DNA of 64,000 nucleotides from Heliocidaris erythrogramma (GCA_025617745.1 CM046873.1:27355410-27419409), one strand, 5' to 3'; positions 10,203-21,545 are shown, counted from the first letter of the stretch. Made by a program: numbers and translations. The notes: generated by a model not told the origin, from the letters alone.

Positions 10203-10410
10203 TGATGCACTAGTGCCCTTTTGTAAAGCATTATTCCTTAAATACCAAGTCCTCATGTAGGTCTTAAAGCCATGTGGCTTTACACTTACAAGGATCTCCA
10301 TGCTTTCTTTAGCAGTCATGCAGGTATTAAAAATAAACCAACAATACAGTATATGTAAACAGAACCACCTACATGTATTGACTTTTATGGGGGGTTTGTG
10401 TGCCTTGCAG

Positions 10411-10668
10411 ATCCAGTCGCGTTCGATGATTTCACAGTTATCAACAGAACGGATGACAGCATAACACTTTCCTGGTTTTCAAACACCACTTCCACTCTCA
10501 CTTTGACAAAGAGGACTACTACTGAGGAGATGACTGAAACCCTCCTGACCGAAATGGACTGTTCGTCCCCACGAGTAATGGAGATTAGCTTGAGCGATCC
10601 TGGCACCGTATACACCATAGCATACAACCCAGCCTCTTCTGAAGGATTCAATCTCACCACCCGAACAG
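10411..10668 (+). CDS. FN3 unit A3
   Basis: An 86-codon exon (tgccttgcag / gtacaa), phase 1-1. It starts DPVAFDD, has the B-strand tryptophan in SITLSWFSNTT and the F strand in LSDPGTVYTIAY. The turn is SDPG rather than GLxPG. Sequons NRT, NTT and NLT. One unpaired cysteine (MDC). It ends TTRT. Confidence 0.88.
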
Positions 10669-10789
10669 GTACAATAAACTCTCTATATACATGGATGGAT
10701 AATAGGACTAATTTAATGTTCTGATAATACCCATGTAGTGCATATTATCTGAAAAAAATAATGCCACAGGTGATCTGTAAAAGGAAGGT

Positions 10790-10985
10790 CAATGCACTCA
10801 CTATACTAGTGAAAGTTGTTTTGCTGCCCTAAAAATATAACTTTTTGGAGCAACAGGGTTTTATCACCCAAACGACGATATGCAGGTGTACCACCAGGGT
10901 TTGCCCCTACTCTGTATGAAGAATACAGCACACTTTGGGTCTGAAGATGCATAGGGTGTGAATCTCCCTTCCAGGAGGCCTCTAT
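10790..10985. mobile_element. SINE-like repeat, family 2 (diverged copy)
   Basis: It shares blocks with 59790-60172, including aggtgtaccacca.cagggtttgc, cctactc and cctctatttcat. The rest of the 10669-11818 intron is AT-rich apart from the element at 11366. Confidence 0.45.
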
Positions 10986-11365
10986 TTCATGTTCTATCCA
11001 TTAGGACAATTGTTTTCTGGTTTCCTAGCCTGATTGGGCTTCTGTTCTTCATCTAAGCTGCTTCTTTTTTTTTTCACTTAGAATAATTTTTCTTTTTTTT
11101 CTTGAAATTTATATGGAAACATGAATTGTGAAGTTTGATATTATGGAGCACTTTGTGTATTACCATTGAGATAAAATCATGATTGAAAACTTGCCTCTCG
11201 ATATCTTTTTTGTAATACATGCTTCTAAACTTTTTGGTGGTATAGTAATGATGAAGTGTATACAAACATGGAAAATGTGCCTGTTGAAGTAATGTGCATA
11301 ATGATGGCAGCATGCATGTCCGTTTACAACATACATGCACATGTACAGTATATAGTGCACTATAT

Positions 11366-11629
11366 TAAGGTTGCTTAGTGAAACGTGATGACATGTAAAA
11401 ACGCGGGAAAGACGCAAATGACAAAATTATTCAAAGAGGCAGAACCAAACTTCTACGATGTAGAATTAGTATTTAACTCTCTTAACACTTTTTAAGCAAA
11501 ATAATATGAAAACTTTTATTCAGATAAGTTTGATTGTAATTTTAGAAGCACAGACAAAAACAGCAATTTTGCTGTTTGCGTCTTTCCCACGTCTTAATGC
11601 GCTGTTATGTTTCTCTATTAAAACTACCT
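11366..11629. mobile_element. MITE, CGCGGGAAAGACGC family (copy 1)
   Basis: The arms aaacgcgggaaagacgcaaa and tgcgtctttcccacgtctta face each other, with an AT-rich middle containing agcacagacaaa. Related copies: 51295-51592, 52681-52942, 59258-59530 and a partial one at 60566-60790. Confidence 0.75.
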
Positions 11630-11818
11630 AATGGAATGATATTACTGTGACCTACATGTACATGTATCAATTAACACATTCAAAATTTTGAGCCCACGAT
11701 AATTGTGTGTCATTGCATTCTTGTCTTTCACTTAGCTTCAATCGACAATTTGCATCTGGCTACATGCAGCGAGATCGAATGATAACTATTTGTCTGATGT
11801 TTTGTTATGATTTTTCAG

Positions 11819-12118
11819 ACCCAGGGCAAATCTATAACCTCACCGCATCGCAAGTGAACAAGACATCTATTCAGCTTATGACTTTCCGGCCATCTGTTGG
11901 GGATGCAGATCGTGTTTTAGTGACAGTGACGTCGGTCCAAGATACGAGGTACCTTGCTCCTGGTCAAACTGTATCATTTGAACTTGAGAGTAACCTGCAT
12001 CTCATTTCTGATCTGCTGCCATTCACCAATTACACGTTTTCCGTGACGACTGTTCTGGATGCGACTGATGAATTTGAGGAGCAAGAGAGTGAAGAGTCCT
12101 CGATTAGCCAGAGGACAG
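11819..12118 (+). CDS. FN3 unit B3
   Basis: A 100-residue exon (tttttcag / gtgagc), phase 1-1. It starts DPGQIYNLTAS. The B strand has phenylalanine at the tryptophan position (SIQLMTFRP). The F strand is LLPFTNYTFSV, with a highly acidic F-G loop VLDATDEFEEQESEE shared in style with B1, B7 and B18. Sequons NLT, NKT and NYT. Confidence 0.9.
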
Positions 12119-12140
12119 GTGAGCATCTTAGATTACCAAT

Positions 12141-12216
12141 GATAGTTACTTACACTGTGTATAACTAAACAAAGTTAGGATAGTTACTTACACTGTGTAT
12201 AACTAAACAAAGTTAG
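12141..12216. repeat. 38-bp tandem duplication beside the B3 donor
   Basis: Two copies of a 38-bp unit beginning atagttacttacactgtgta, starting about 24 bases after the B3 exon. Confidence 0.85.
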
Positions 12217-12307
12217 GATAACTTTTGAATTACTAAATCATAAAATGCTTTCAACTCAGACAAGCAAATGAATATCTTCTTGGCAATAGCCTACATGTTA
12301 CATGCCC

Positions 12308-12452
12308 AGGGCCCCATGTCATAAAACTTGGTATCAGTAACAACTGCTACATTTCTATGACAAATTTGCTCTCAGCAAATCAAATTCAATGATTTCAGTA
12401 GCTTATAAAAATTATCGTAACTTATTATTGATAAAAAGTTTCATGAAACTTG
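12308..12452. mobile_element. Palindromic MITE, TTTCATAAA family (copy 2)
   Basis: The ends gtcataaaacttggtatcag and the inverse tttcatgaaacttgg enclose a ttgctctcagcaaatc centre. Confidence 0.7.
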
Positions 12453-12721
12453 GTACACTATGTGGAAGGATCGAGAGATGAACAATACAGGATCTTGTGA
12501 TGAAAAATGTTATAGAGTGGTAATCTGAGATATTAAATCATTCAGTGAATTAAAATACATGTTACAATCTTTGTAAATTGGTATTCTGAGGATCAGATTG
12601 TATTTCATCTATCAAGACATGCCCTTTTCATATGCAATGACCAATCATGCACTTTTTTTAAAGATTTCGCTCTCATCGTACTGAGCCAATACAATCATTG
12701 TGATGCATTGTCTGGTCACTT

Positions 12722-12889
12722 ATCCACCTGGCCATCATTTTATCAAACCGTCATACATGTAAGTACAAGTTCGCCGACATCATTGAAACCATTGAAACGC
12801 ATGTTAATTTTGATACACACGTTTCAGTGGGATGTCGGCGAACTTGTGCTTATGACCGTTTGATGAAGCGCTGCCCAGACCGCAACACC
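12722..12889. mobile_element. Hairpin MITE with GTACAAGTTCG arms (copy 2)
   Basis: Left arm acaagttcgccgacat (12765-12780) is mirrored by atgtcggcgaacttgt (12833-12848), and the outer arms aaaccgtcat / atgaccgttt also match. Confidence 0.75.
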
Positions 12890-12937
12890 TGGACAACAAT
12901 AAAGCTTTACCCCATTGAATACAGGATAATTCCTGCA

Positions 12938-12996
12938 TTAACCCGGTGACTACTGAATTTTCTAATTCACATTGGCTTCCAGTTGGCAATGGGTTA
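12938..12996. mobile_element. TTAACCC..GGGTTAA short element (diverged)
   Basis: Ends ttaacccggtgactact and aatgggttaa; same family as 29802-29882 and 57634-57713. It lies 79 bases before the A4 exon. Confidence 0.5.
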
Positions 12997-13075
12997 AGCC
13001 TCTGGGAACCAGAGCATTCAGTAATCAGCAGGTTACACAATAGTTGTTTAATACTCTCTTTCATTTCATATTCAG

Positions 13076-13303
13076 ATCCTCCGACAGGGGACGATATCTT
13101 CGAGTATGCTCGTAATGCTACTGCCATTGAGTACATCGTTGCATCCTACACATCACTCGAACTGGATCTCTCTCCTGTTGACGGTTGGATGTATGCTGCA
13201 TTCCCAGAGTATAGAGTGCTCATTTCCAACTTAGTTCCTGGCCAGCTGTACATTGGAAACATCAGCAGAGACGGCTCACCGCTTCCCATCAGTTTCAGAT
13301 TAC
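13076..13303 (+). CDS. FN3 unit A4
   Basis: A 76-codon exon (ttcag / gtaagt), phase 1-1. It starts DPPTGDDIF. No tryptophan is at the B strand (AIEYIVASY). The turn ISNLVPGQLYIGNIS is canonical. Sequons NAT and NIS. The tail PISFRLR mirrors A2. One of the shortest units. Confidence 0.88.
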
Positions 13304-13316
13304 GTAAGTCATAGTA

Positions 13317-13488
13317 CAGTGAAACCTGTCTATAAAGACCACTCAAGGGAGACAAGAAAAGTGGTCTTTAGGAGCAGGCCGTCTTTATGGAAGGTTCCTT
13401 TGATACACATATCAATGAGAAACGTTTTTCAAGGGAAACAAAAATTGTGGTCTTTCTATACAGGTGGTCGCTAAAGCAGGTTTGACTG
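13317..13488. mobile_element. TA-flanked MITE, CAGTGAAACCTGTC family (copy 1)
   Basis: Ends cagtgaaacctgtctataaag and ctaaagcaggtttgactg, flanked by TA on both sides. It begins 13 bases after the A4 exon. A second copy at 52254-52399 also sits directly after an exon. Confidence 0.75.
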
Positions 13489-13560
13489 TATATGCATTGC
13501 CTGTTTTGTCAGGACAGGAATATTTAAGGGCCAAATCAGACATATTTTCATTCTTCAAAT

Positions 13561-13746
13561 TGGCAACAATTATGTAGTCATACTTCTTTTTGCTACATCA
13601 TTTAATGTAATGCCATGTCTCTTACTTAGTAGCTTTTGAAAGAGCAAAGATATTGGCAACAATTATGTAGTCATACTTCTTTTTGCTACATCATTTAATG
13701 TAATGCCATGTCTCTTACTTAGTAGCTTTTGAAAGAGCAAAGATAT
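13561..13746. repeat. 93-bp direct tandem duplication
   Basis: Two apparently identical copies starting tggcaacaattatgtagtca at 13561 and 13654. The unit length equals that at 2326 but the sequence is unrelated. Confidence 0.9.
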
Positions 13747-14167
13747 CCCCCCATGTTGTCTTGATTCAAAAGTATTTGTTCAGATTCTTTGAAACTTGGC
13801 ATCATTCTTGGAAGGAATTGTCTTTATGTCACCCTCTTTCAAATGAATACCCAAATCTTACATTTTTATCACATTAAAGGTCTCCTACTTACGCTTTAAC
13901 CCTAAAAGGACTGGGGGACAATTTTTGCCGTGAAATTCAAACCGCTGCATTTCACGCCGCGCCACTTTCTGACATTTATTTTTTCAAGTCTTGCGCATTT
14001 TTTGACACAAAGTTTTTGAAAATCGGTCATACCGTTACCGAGTCACATGACCTTTTGTGACCTCATTGTCGGCCCGAAAACAGAGAATTTCTGAGTTTTG
14101 TGTACAAAACGAATGGGAAAACGGCATTTCCTCATTTTCCTCCATTATGACCAATAATTTAATATTT

Positions 14168-14978
14168 GTGACCCGCCGCCTCAAAACCTACAATAAGTCG
14201 CACGGACCACAACGTAGAAAACAGCCCAAAATAGTAAATTTGCTTGGATCAGTCGATTTTCTGTTTTTGATAGAAATGGGTAGTTTCATTATCATTCTAT
14301 CATGTCTCAAGTTTGTGAGTCGTAATTCGACTTAGAAATATGTTTTTTGGGCATTTTAAAATGACTCCTTTTCAGTTGCACATGTCGAGCTAACGAATGT
14401 TTTGGAGAGCTTTTGTAATACTTTCATTCAATGCCAAATTACTACTTTACCTCTAAACGTATTAAATTGATTTTTGGAGTGAGTAATAAATAGGTCCTCC
14501 TGGAGCAGCGTGCCAAAATTCAGTCTAATCTGATAATCCCTTCATACCGGTTGTTATGGCCATTTGAATACCCAGTTTTACTTGGGCGCACACAGAGAGC
14601 GAAGGTTTAGCACTCTTTTGTTCCGAACTTAAATGGCCATTTTCTCTGAATAGGAGTTGCAAAAATTCAGTCTAATCTGATAATCCCTTCATACCGGTTG
14701 TTATGGCCATTTGAATACCCAGTTTTACTTGGGCGCACGCAGAGAGCGAAGGTTTAGCACTCTTTTGTTCCGAACTTAAATGGCCATTTTCTCTGAATAG
14801 GAGTTATTGATTGCTGGTTACATACTGATTCTAAATGTGATATTGAAAGGTGTCATCATTGAGTAAACTAGGCAAGTGATATACCATTGGAAAGCTGAGA
14901 ATCTCTACTTTCAGAAAATGTATAAAACAAAAAAAATAATTTTGGCGACTTATTGTAGGTTTTGAAGCGTCGGGTCAC
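14168..14978. mobile_element. Inverted-repeat element with an internal 147-bp duplication
   Basis: The ends gtgacccgccgcctcaaaac and the inverse gttttgaagcgtcgggtcac (ending 14978) are about 35 bp long. Inside, a 147-bp unit starting near 14516 (cagtctaatctgataatccc) is directly repeated from 14663 with one or two changes. No transposase frame is evident. Confidence 0.7.
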
Positions 14979-15235
14979 ATTTAGGCTGTTATAATCCTCT
15001 GTTCTAACTGAATAGTGATCCAGATAACACTTTGAAACAGCAAACTTTAAAAAACAATAAAAAAGTTAAAGTTGAAAAACAGAGAAATACATATTAAGAA
15101 ATTCATATTACAATAGAATACATATTTAATAATAGTGGTTTTAATGTTTATAAAGAGTTTCTTGCATAGAAAGTTCATCTCCAGGGCCTTTCATTACTTG
15201 ATATCACTCAAAAATATGTATTTACGCATATAATT

Positions 15236-15344
15236 TTATATCATAAAGAAAGTAAATGTGAGAAAATTACAATGCCCTGACCGGGATTCGAACCCGGGAC
15301 CCTGGATTACATGACCAGTGCTCTACCAACTGAGCTATCCGGGC
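15236..15344 (-). tRNA. tRNA-like sequence, Thr(UGU)-type, in the left arm of an inverted pair
   Basis: On the minus strand, 15344 down to 15273 folds as a tRNA. A box TAGCTCAGTTGG and B box GGTTCGAATCC are intact, as is the T stem CCGGG/CCCGG. The anticodon loop reads CATGTAA, giving TGT at 34-36, but the invariant T33 is A. The acceptor stem has one mismatch and the anticodon stem a T-T pair. It is more likely a tRNA-derived repeat or pseudogene than a working tRNA. The flank 15236-15272 belongs to the same inverted-repeat arm. Confidence 0.55.
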
Positions 15345-15399
15345 TCCCCTTGAAGCAAAGTAACAATCTCACATATAGCCCCTCTCTTTCCATCGAGCG

Positions 15400-15507
15400 C
15401 AGGGGGTAAATCAGTTGGTAGAGCACTGGTCATGTAAGCCAGGGTCCCGGGTTCGAATCCCGGTCGGGGCATTGTAATTTTCTCACATTTACTTTCTTTA
15501 TGATATA
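15400..15507 (+). tRNA. Second tRNA-like sequence, right arm of the inverted pair
   Basis: The same sequence in the opposite direction: cagttggtagagcactggt, anticodon loop catgtaa, B box ggttcgaatcc and 3' end ggggca (15471), followed by the mirror of the left flank (ttgtaattttctcacattta). The 5' acceptor half has decayed (caggggg in place of gcccgga), so no acceptor stem forms. Confidence 0.5.
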
Positions 15508-15907
15508 TTCAATTTACTTCAATCCTATCAATTATGATATTATGAATATAATTTTATCATATTAAATAGAAAAAAATAAAGATTTACATAAAAATAACGA
15601 TGGATTTGTGTTCTTTACGTGATTCTCGGGGGGGGGTCAAGGACAGCACTCCTTAAGTGCCCCAACCTTTGATTTTCCCCAAACTTTTACCCTGATAATT
15701 GTGCAATGCAGGCGAGACTGATCTGGACTTTTCCCTTGTTTGTTTTGAAAAATGTGAAGCTGTGGAGATGAAGGAGCAATAGGTAAAAAATACAAGAAAA
15801 GAGTGAAAAAAATATTTTCATAGATAGAATTGATTATTTGAGGACCCATATTTCTGTTTCTTACTGAATCAACATACAAATGTTCATTTTCTAAAATATA
15901 GGATATA

Positions 15908-16045
15908 TCATGTCCTATGGTGACAGAGTACTGGCATTTGGAGGTCAAAAACTTTGGAACACTCTTCCAGAATTGCTACACTCTATGAAAGTCCTTGAAG
16001 TGTTTAAGAAAGCATAAAATTTACCTCTTTGAATTTTCCCAGTGA
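15908..16045 (+). pseudogene. LINE reverse-transcriptase tail fragment
   Basis: The translation YGDRVLAFGGQKLWNTLPELL followed by LEVFKKA matches in style the C-terminal tail of CR1/L2-like LINE polyproteins (RAF..APKLWNSLP...F...L). It then stops, and a gcgcttagag 3' tail follows. It lies about 130 bases before the B4 exon. Not a functional gene. Confidence 0.55.
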
Positions 16046-16170
16046 GTGTAAAAGCATTGTAAATTGTAAAGCGCTTAGAGAGGGCTTACGTCCTGACAGT
16101 CGCTATAGAAGAACAAAATTTTGTCATTACTAGTAAGTCTTCATTTTGTTATATCATCTGATTAATATAG

Positions 16171-16458
16171 GTCCTAGTGAGCCTGCAGTCACCGTACTCA
16201 ACTTAACAAAGTCCAACATCACCTTAGGTCTCCAGCCTGGGCAAGGTGTACTAGATTTCTACAACATCACTGTGCAATGCACAGATGCTCTCCAAAACAA
16301 CTGTGAATGCCAAGAAACCTACAGTGTGCCAGGAGATACAGAGATGTTTCTCATTGACGATCTCCGACCCGGCGTTGGGTACAACATCAGTGTTATTGCA
16401 TGGGCTGGACCACAGATGGCTGAAAACAGTGTGGAAGTTGCCCTGCAAGAAACAACTC
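16171..16458 (+). CDS. FN3 unit B4
   Basis: A 96-codon exon (attaatatag / gtgagt), phase 1-1. It starts GPSEPAVTV. Leucine replaces the B-strand tryptophan (ITLGLQPGQG). The turn DDLRPGVGYNISVIAW is standard. Three cysteines in the C'-E region (VQC, NNCEC) could form a local disulfide. Four sequons (NLT, NIT, NIT, NIS). Confidence 0.9.
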
Positions 16459-17220
16459 GTGAGTTTTTGCTATTTTCCATCAAATTTATTTGGCAAGGTA
16501 TCGTCTATCATGTATTTGTTTATTGTGTTTTTTGATATTCAGTATAAAGATTGTTACATTCTGTATGATTTTCTTTGGTCATTACCTTTAAGTTAACTCA
16601 GACTACATCTCAACTTACTTTAGCTGCATTATCATTTCCTGTGGAGACTGCATGGCAGATTTAAAGAGAAGTGAAATATAATTTTTTCAATGTCTGTGTA
16701 CATGTAGATTAAGAGAACATGCATGTACATGTTTGTATAAAATATTGCATGTAGAGCTGTTGGGGTCTAGAGGACACACGTAAGTCTCCAGGGGCGGTAT
16801 TAAAATCAAAACGCGCATTTAGTTAGCATTTTACTTAGCATTTGGATTGGCTAAGTAAACTGGCTTAACTCCTCTTCAGATCAAATTTAAGCATTTAACT
16901 TTAGCAAGCCGACTTTAAAGCAAAATACTTTGTGACGTCACATATCCTGTCAAAAAACATGCGCAATAAATGCGTCACAGTATATGTGCGCTTATATGAT
17001 TTGCTTTTGCGCAGCTTATACTGCTCTGCATATGTACATGTATGAAAGCCACATACCTGCCAATCAAGTAATTGCTTTAAATCTGCTAGGGAGCTGTCTT
17101 AGACTTAGGGTAAAATTCTTAGCCAAATGATTCAATTAAATACCAGAATTGCTTATTTTATCTCGGCCGAAAAATAAGTAAACTACTCATATTTCTTTCT
17201 TAAGTATTGAACTGGATACG

Positions 17221-17470
17221 GCACCAGGACTGTGAATCACAAAGTAAGCGGTTCAAGTCCCTAACGCAGCACTAATGGCAAGACATTAATCTACATTTGC
17301 CATATTTGAGCCAGGTGTAGTAAGTGTGTACCTGATAGGATTTATTACTTGAATGCACTGAGCACTACGGTTGCCGGAGCTAAAGCCAGGGTAATAATAT
17401 CCAAAGTCCTTTCGAAGTGCATAAAGATGTTACAGGGATATCATAATACGATATGCGCCATACAAGAATG
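17221..17470 (+). mobile_element. tRNA-derived SINE-like repeat, family 1
   Basis: It contains ggttcaagtccctaac (B-box-like), ggcaagacattaatctac, gctaaagccagggtaata and gcgccatacaag in the family order. The preceding intron (16459-17220) shows no clear feature. Confidence 0.7.
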
Positions 17471-17545
17471 GAGTGTAATCATTAAATTATACATCATTTC
17501 TGGATGGTTAAAGTTTGTTCTATTATTTCCATTTCATATATTCAG

Positions 17546-17791
17546 CTTCAACTGATGCTGGTAGTTTCACTGTCTTAGACCAGACACCAGATAGTGTGTT
17601 CTTGGCCTGGACAGCCGATGGGCCAGTCAATATCACCATGGAGCGCTGGATGGAAGGAGGGTTCGTCGTCAATAACACGTTTATGTATGATGGATGCTTC
17701 AGCTCCAACACACTGGAGGTCTTTGATCTGAAGCCAGCTACTATTTATCGCTTCAGCATGTCAGAAAGTGTTTTTATTCTTGTCCGAACCG
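17546..17791 (+). CDS. FN3 unit A5
   Basis: An 82-codon exon (ttcag / gtaaga), phase 1-1. B strand SVFLAWTADGP, turn FDLKPATIYRFSM, ending ILVRT. Sequons NIT and NNT. One cysteine (GCF). Its opening DAGSFTV..TPDS resembles A16 (ANGSVAV..STDS), 11 dyads away. Confidence 0.9.
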
Positions 17792-18365
17792 GTAAGAAAA
17801 TGTAAATTATATATGGTGTGTTTTTAGCTCCCTTGTCAGGCCAGAAACAGCATTTTGGTATTAAAGCGTCTAGTTCAAAACAGGGTTGTGTCCAGAGCTT
17901 GTTTATCATGCAGAACCCTATCGCCAAGATATAGCCAAAAATAGAGAATTGAGATGAGTATGAGTACGAGTTGGTGAAAGTAACTTGGCTCAAAGAAGCC
18001 AGCCCTCCAATGGACCTGTATGAATCCAGTGGCAGTACCTAAATTCCATGGAGAAAAGAGGTATAAACGCATTACCCTGGAACAGCATTTCAAAACAGTG
18101 TTTCAAAACTATGTTTCTGGCTTCATAGTAAGATTCACTGTAACTAATATATAAAAAAATCAGTGTTACCAGTTGACTGTCAAAGTTACACCACTGTATT
18201 GCTCTCTATTGAGATTCTCCCTCTCTCAATACATTATCGCAACCACTTTCAGTTGTAAACAATAATACATCCTCATGCTCCACATATTTAATTTTAGCTT
18301 TTCTTTTTATTTAATGTTGAAGACTCCTCTATTAATGACTGCTGGCATTACCAGCTGTATACATC
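17792..18365. other. Intron, nothing recognised
   Basis: No repeat with clear ends and no exon-like frame was identified. Confidence 0.4.
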
Positions 18366-18690
18366 ATCATCATCTCTTGTCCTCCTCTTTTTCCCTGATG
18401 GCCTTTCTCCAAGCCTTTCGGTCTTCAATATCCACCTGAGTGAGGCCAGGGGCCCGTTTCATAAAAATTGTTATCAATAACAAGTTACGACAGTTGTCAT
18501 AAGTTACTGAAATCCCTGCATCTGATTGGCTGAGAGCAAATTTGTCATAGAAATGTGACAGTTGTTTACTGATAACAAGTTTTATGAAACAGGACCCAGA
18601 TGCTCTCATATCTTCTTCTAATGTCTCCTTCAGTTATGTTTTTTGACACCTGAATCATATCTTCTCATTCATGTTTTTTTAATGCCTGAA
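18366..18690 (-). pseudogene. LINE tail fragment split by a MITE
   Basis: On the minus strand the residues VDIEDRKAWRKAIREKEEDKR then a stop resemble the C-terminus of LINE polyproteins. The upstream part (SKNITEGDIRR) continues on the other side of the MITE at 18449-18597, so the MITE inserted into the LINE copy. Confidence 0.45.
18449..18597. mobile_element. Palindromic MITE, TTTCATAAA family (copy 3, best preserved)
   Basis: Ends gtttcataaaaattgttat and ataacaagttttatgaaac; centre catctgattggctgagagca. Confidence 0.8.
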
Positions 18691-18752
18691 GTGGCTATAT
18701 TTCAGTTGCACTAAATACACGTATATGAAAAAAAATATTGATCTCTTACCAG

Positions 18753-19049
18753 ATCCTCCTTCTGTCGAGACTTGTGCTGTGGAGACCACATCATCAGGCT
18801 ACACTTTCACCTGGTTAGCCCCGCCCCCTGGCACCAACGATGGCTACAAGGTGACCGTCACAGATTCACAAGGTGACCTCGTGCAAGAAGAGATGGTTGC
18901 CACTGGAGATGACCTCGAAGTGGTCAAGATCCGGGTCGCCCCGGAAACGGAACTTAACTTTTTTGTTAATTCACTGTTGGCAGTCAGTGACATGGAAAAC
19001 TTCCCTCTGCAGTTTGGTGCCATACCCTGTACTCTCAATGATTCTACAA
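18753..19049 (+). CDS. FN3 unit B5
   Basis: A 99-codon exon (cttaccag / gtgagt), phase 1-1. It starts DPPSVETC, B strand YTFTWLAPPPGT, C strand DGYKVTVTD. The F-strand tyrosine is replaced (ETELNFFV). Two cysteines, near the start (ETC) and end (IPC), could bridge the two ends of the domain. Sequon NDS. Confidence 0.9.
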
Positions 19050-19366
19050 GTGAGTACATGTACATGTATCTCATGCTAAGTTTTGTATTAGCTAAACGTT
19101 TCATTACTTAGCCCTTTCGGGGCATCCAGTGGATAGAGCAACGTCCTCAACGTTCTATGCGACCTGAGGTGATGTGTCGCCACGTTTGGGCTTGCAGAAA
19201 AACACCGCTGCAGTACTATTTCAATACAATTTTATGCATTTTTAGACTCAAATAATTCAGCACTGTGAAGGTTTTTCCATGAGTTAACTACAAAATTAGG
19301 CTAAACAAGTATACCCTTACAAATTCTAGAGGCGATTTAATGTGACAATTAGTATAATGTCTTTTT

Positions 19367-20752
19367 TATGCCTCCGCCCACCGAAGGTGGGTGCCGGAGG
19401 CATTATGTTTTCGGGTTGTCCGTGCGTCCGTCCGTCCCACTTCTCGTTACCGCGATATCTGAAGAATCATTTGAGGTAGGAACCTCAAACTTGGTACTAG
19501 TATGTATCCCCATACGAAGATGAACTGATTAGATTTGGGGGTAAGTAGGTCAAAGGTCAGAGGTCACAGAGGTCAATTTACATGAAATTACATGAAATTA
19601 CTGGTTTTTAGCACCGTTACCGCGATATCGCAAGAACTGTTTGAGGTAAGAACTTCAAACTTGGTGCTAGTATGTATCCCTATACGAAGATGAACTGATT
19701 AGATTTTGGAGTAAGGAGGTCAAAGGTCAGAGGTCACAGAGGTCAATTTACATGAAATTACATGAAATTACTGGTTTTTAGCACCGTTACCTTGATATCT
19801 CAAGAACTGTTTGAGGTAAGAACTTCAAACTTGGTGCTAGTATGTATCCCTATACGAAGATGAACTGATTAGATTTTGGAGTAAGGAGGTCAAAGAGGTC
19901 AATTTACATGAAATTACATGGAATTACTGGTTTTTAGCACCGTTACCGCGATATCTCAAGAACTATCTGAGGTGAGAACTTCAACCTTGGTACCAGTATG
20001 TATCCCCATAGAAAGATGAACTGATTAGATTTTGGGGTAAGTAGGTCAAAGGTCAGAGGTCACAGAGGTCAATTTACATGAAATTACATGAAATTACTGT
20101 TTTTTAGCCTCGTTACTGCGATATCTCAAGAACCGTTTGAGGTAAGAACTTCAAACTTGGTACTAGTATGTATCCCTATAGGAAGATGAACTGATTAGAT
20201 TTTGGGGTAAGGAGGTCAAAGGTCAGAGGTCAATTTACATGAAATTACATGAAATTCTTGGTTTTTAGCACCGTTACCACGATATCTCAAGAACTATCTG
20301 AGGTGAGAACTTCAAACTTGGTACCAGTATGTATCCCCATAGAAAGATGAACTGATTAGATTTTGGGGTAAGTAGGTCAAAGGTCAGAGGTCACAGAGGT
20401 CAATTTACATGAAATTACATGAAATTACTGGTTTTTAGCCTCGTTACTGCGATATCTCAAGAACCGTTTGAGGTAAGAACTTCAAACTTGGTACCAGTAT
20501 GTATCCCCATAGAAAGAGGAACTGATTAGATTTTGGGGTAGTTTTACATTGTTATCACCATATCTCAACTAATTTGTATTCATGACTAGGAGGAGATAAG
20601 TTGGGTTATAAGGTGTAAGGTCAAATGTCAAATAGGTCAGTTAACATGTAATTAGAGGCATTTATTCTGGTTATCACAATATTTCAAGAGCAGTTTGAGC
20701 CATCAACTGAACTTAGGCGGAGGCATATAGAAGACGCAGTCGCATTCATCTT
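19367..20752. mobile_element. Element with GCCTCCG/CGGAGGC ends and seven internal tandem units
   Basis: The left end atgcctccgccc and right end ggcggaggcat form inverted termini. Tandem units of 157-170 bp start at 19445, 19614, 19784, 19941, 20111, 20272 and 20442. Each holds cgttaccgcgatatctcaag, a stretch near gtatgtatcccc, and ggtcaaaggtcagaggtcac. The ggttgtccgtgcgtccgtcc block after the left end is common to many marine-animal elements. Non-coding. Confidence 0.8.
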
Positions 20753-21344
20753 GTTAAAGCAAGAAATCAAATCATGTATCTTTCGAATATGAGTTCACTG
20801 CAATCGTACACAGCAGACGATGTCCCACGCTATGTCCCACGCTATGTCCCACGCGGTCCCGTGTACTGTGTTTGAGTGAAGGCTCCTAATTTTGGTCGCG
20901 CGGCCGCATCAACTGCTCGCATAGAGCCGTGCATACGATGCAATATCCACATTTGGTGGAGATCGATGTTTCTGGGTAACTAGGTTTATGAAAAATTATC
21001 ATGAATCAACTTTCAGGAGTCAAATTTAGGGTTCATTTCTTTGTTTCATTGCTAAATTTGGGTTTAAGCAATTTTGGGTCCAAAATCTTAGTAGAACATT
21101 CCTTTTTTGGTGAGATTGGCTAGCCATGGCAGTGAAGTGGTTGATATGTATTTTGATTTCTAATTATTTATTTGTTGTTTTCGTATGACATCAATCAATA
21201 ACATTTATGTTTTGGGCTTTATATCTACAATGTATGTTCCGTTGTTCTGCAAATGTCATTAAAAGTGATATGTCGAATATTGAATACTTACCTAGGCTTA
21301 GATAACCTGGAAGAAAACCTGTTGGAAATGTTAAACTCTCCCTT
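20753..21344. other. Intron, small direct repeats only
   Basis: A gtcccacgctat word is repeated three times near 20820-20855. Nothing else was seen. Confidence 0.4.
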
Positions 21345-21545
21345 TGGCAAGACATTCATCTACATTTGCCACTCTCCACCCTGGTGAAGTAAATGGGTAC
21401 CCGTTAGGAAGAAATTCCTTGAATGCCTTAGCGCCTATCATGGCGGCTCGGCTAAAGCTGGGGTAATAATGTGATACTTTGTATTAAGTGCGGTAGAGTA
21501 TATTTGTATAGTAGCTGCGCTATATAAATGGACATGTATTATTTA
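21345..21545 (+). mobile_element. SINE-like repeat, family 1 (3' part)
   Basis: Family blocks gccactctccaccctggtga, gtacccg, gctaaagctggggtaataat and agctgcgctatataaatgg. Confidence 0.7.

Noticed and set aside
15273-15344. A functional tRNA-Thr gene
   Set aside because: T33 is replaced by A, the acceptor and anticodon stems each have a mismatch, and it is part of an inverted repeat with a decayed partner; a repeat-derived sequence is more likely.
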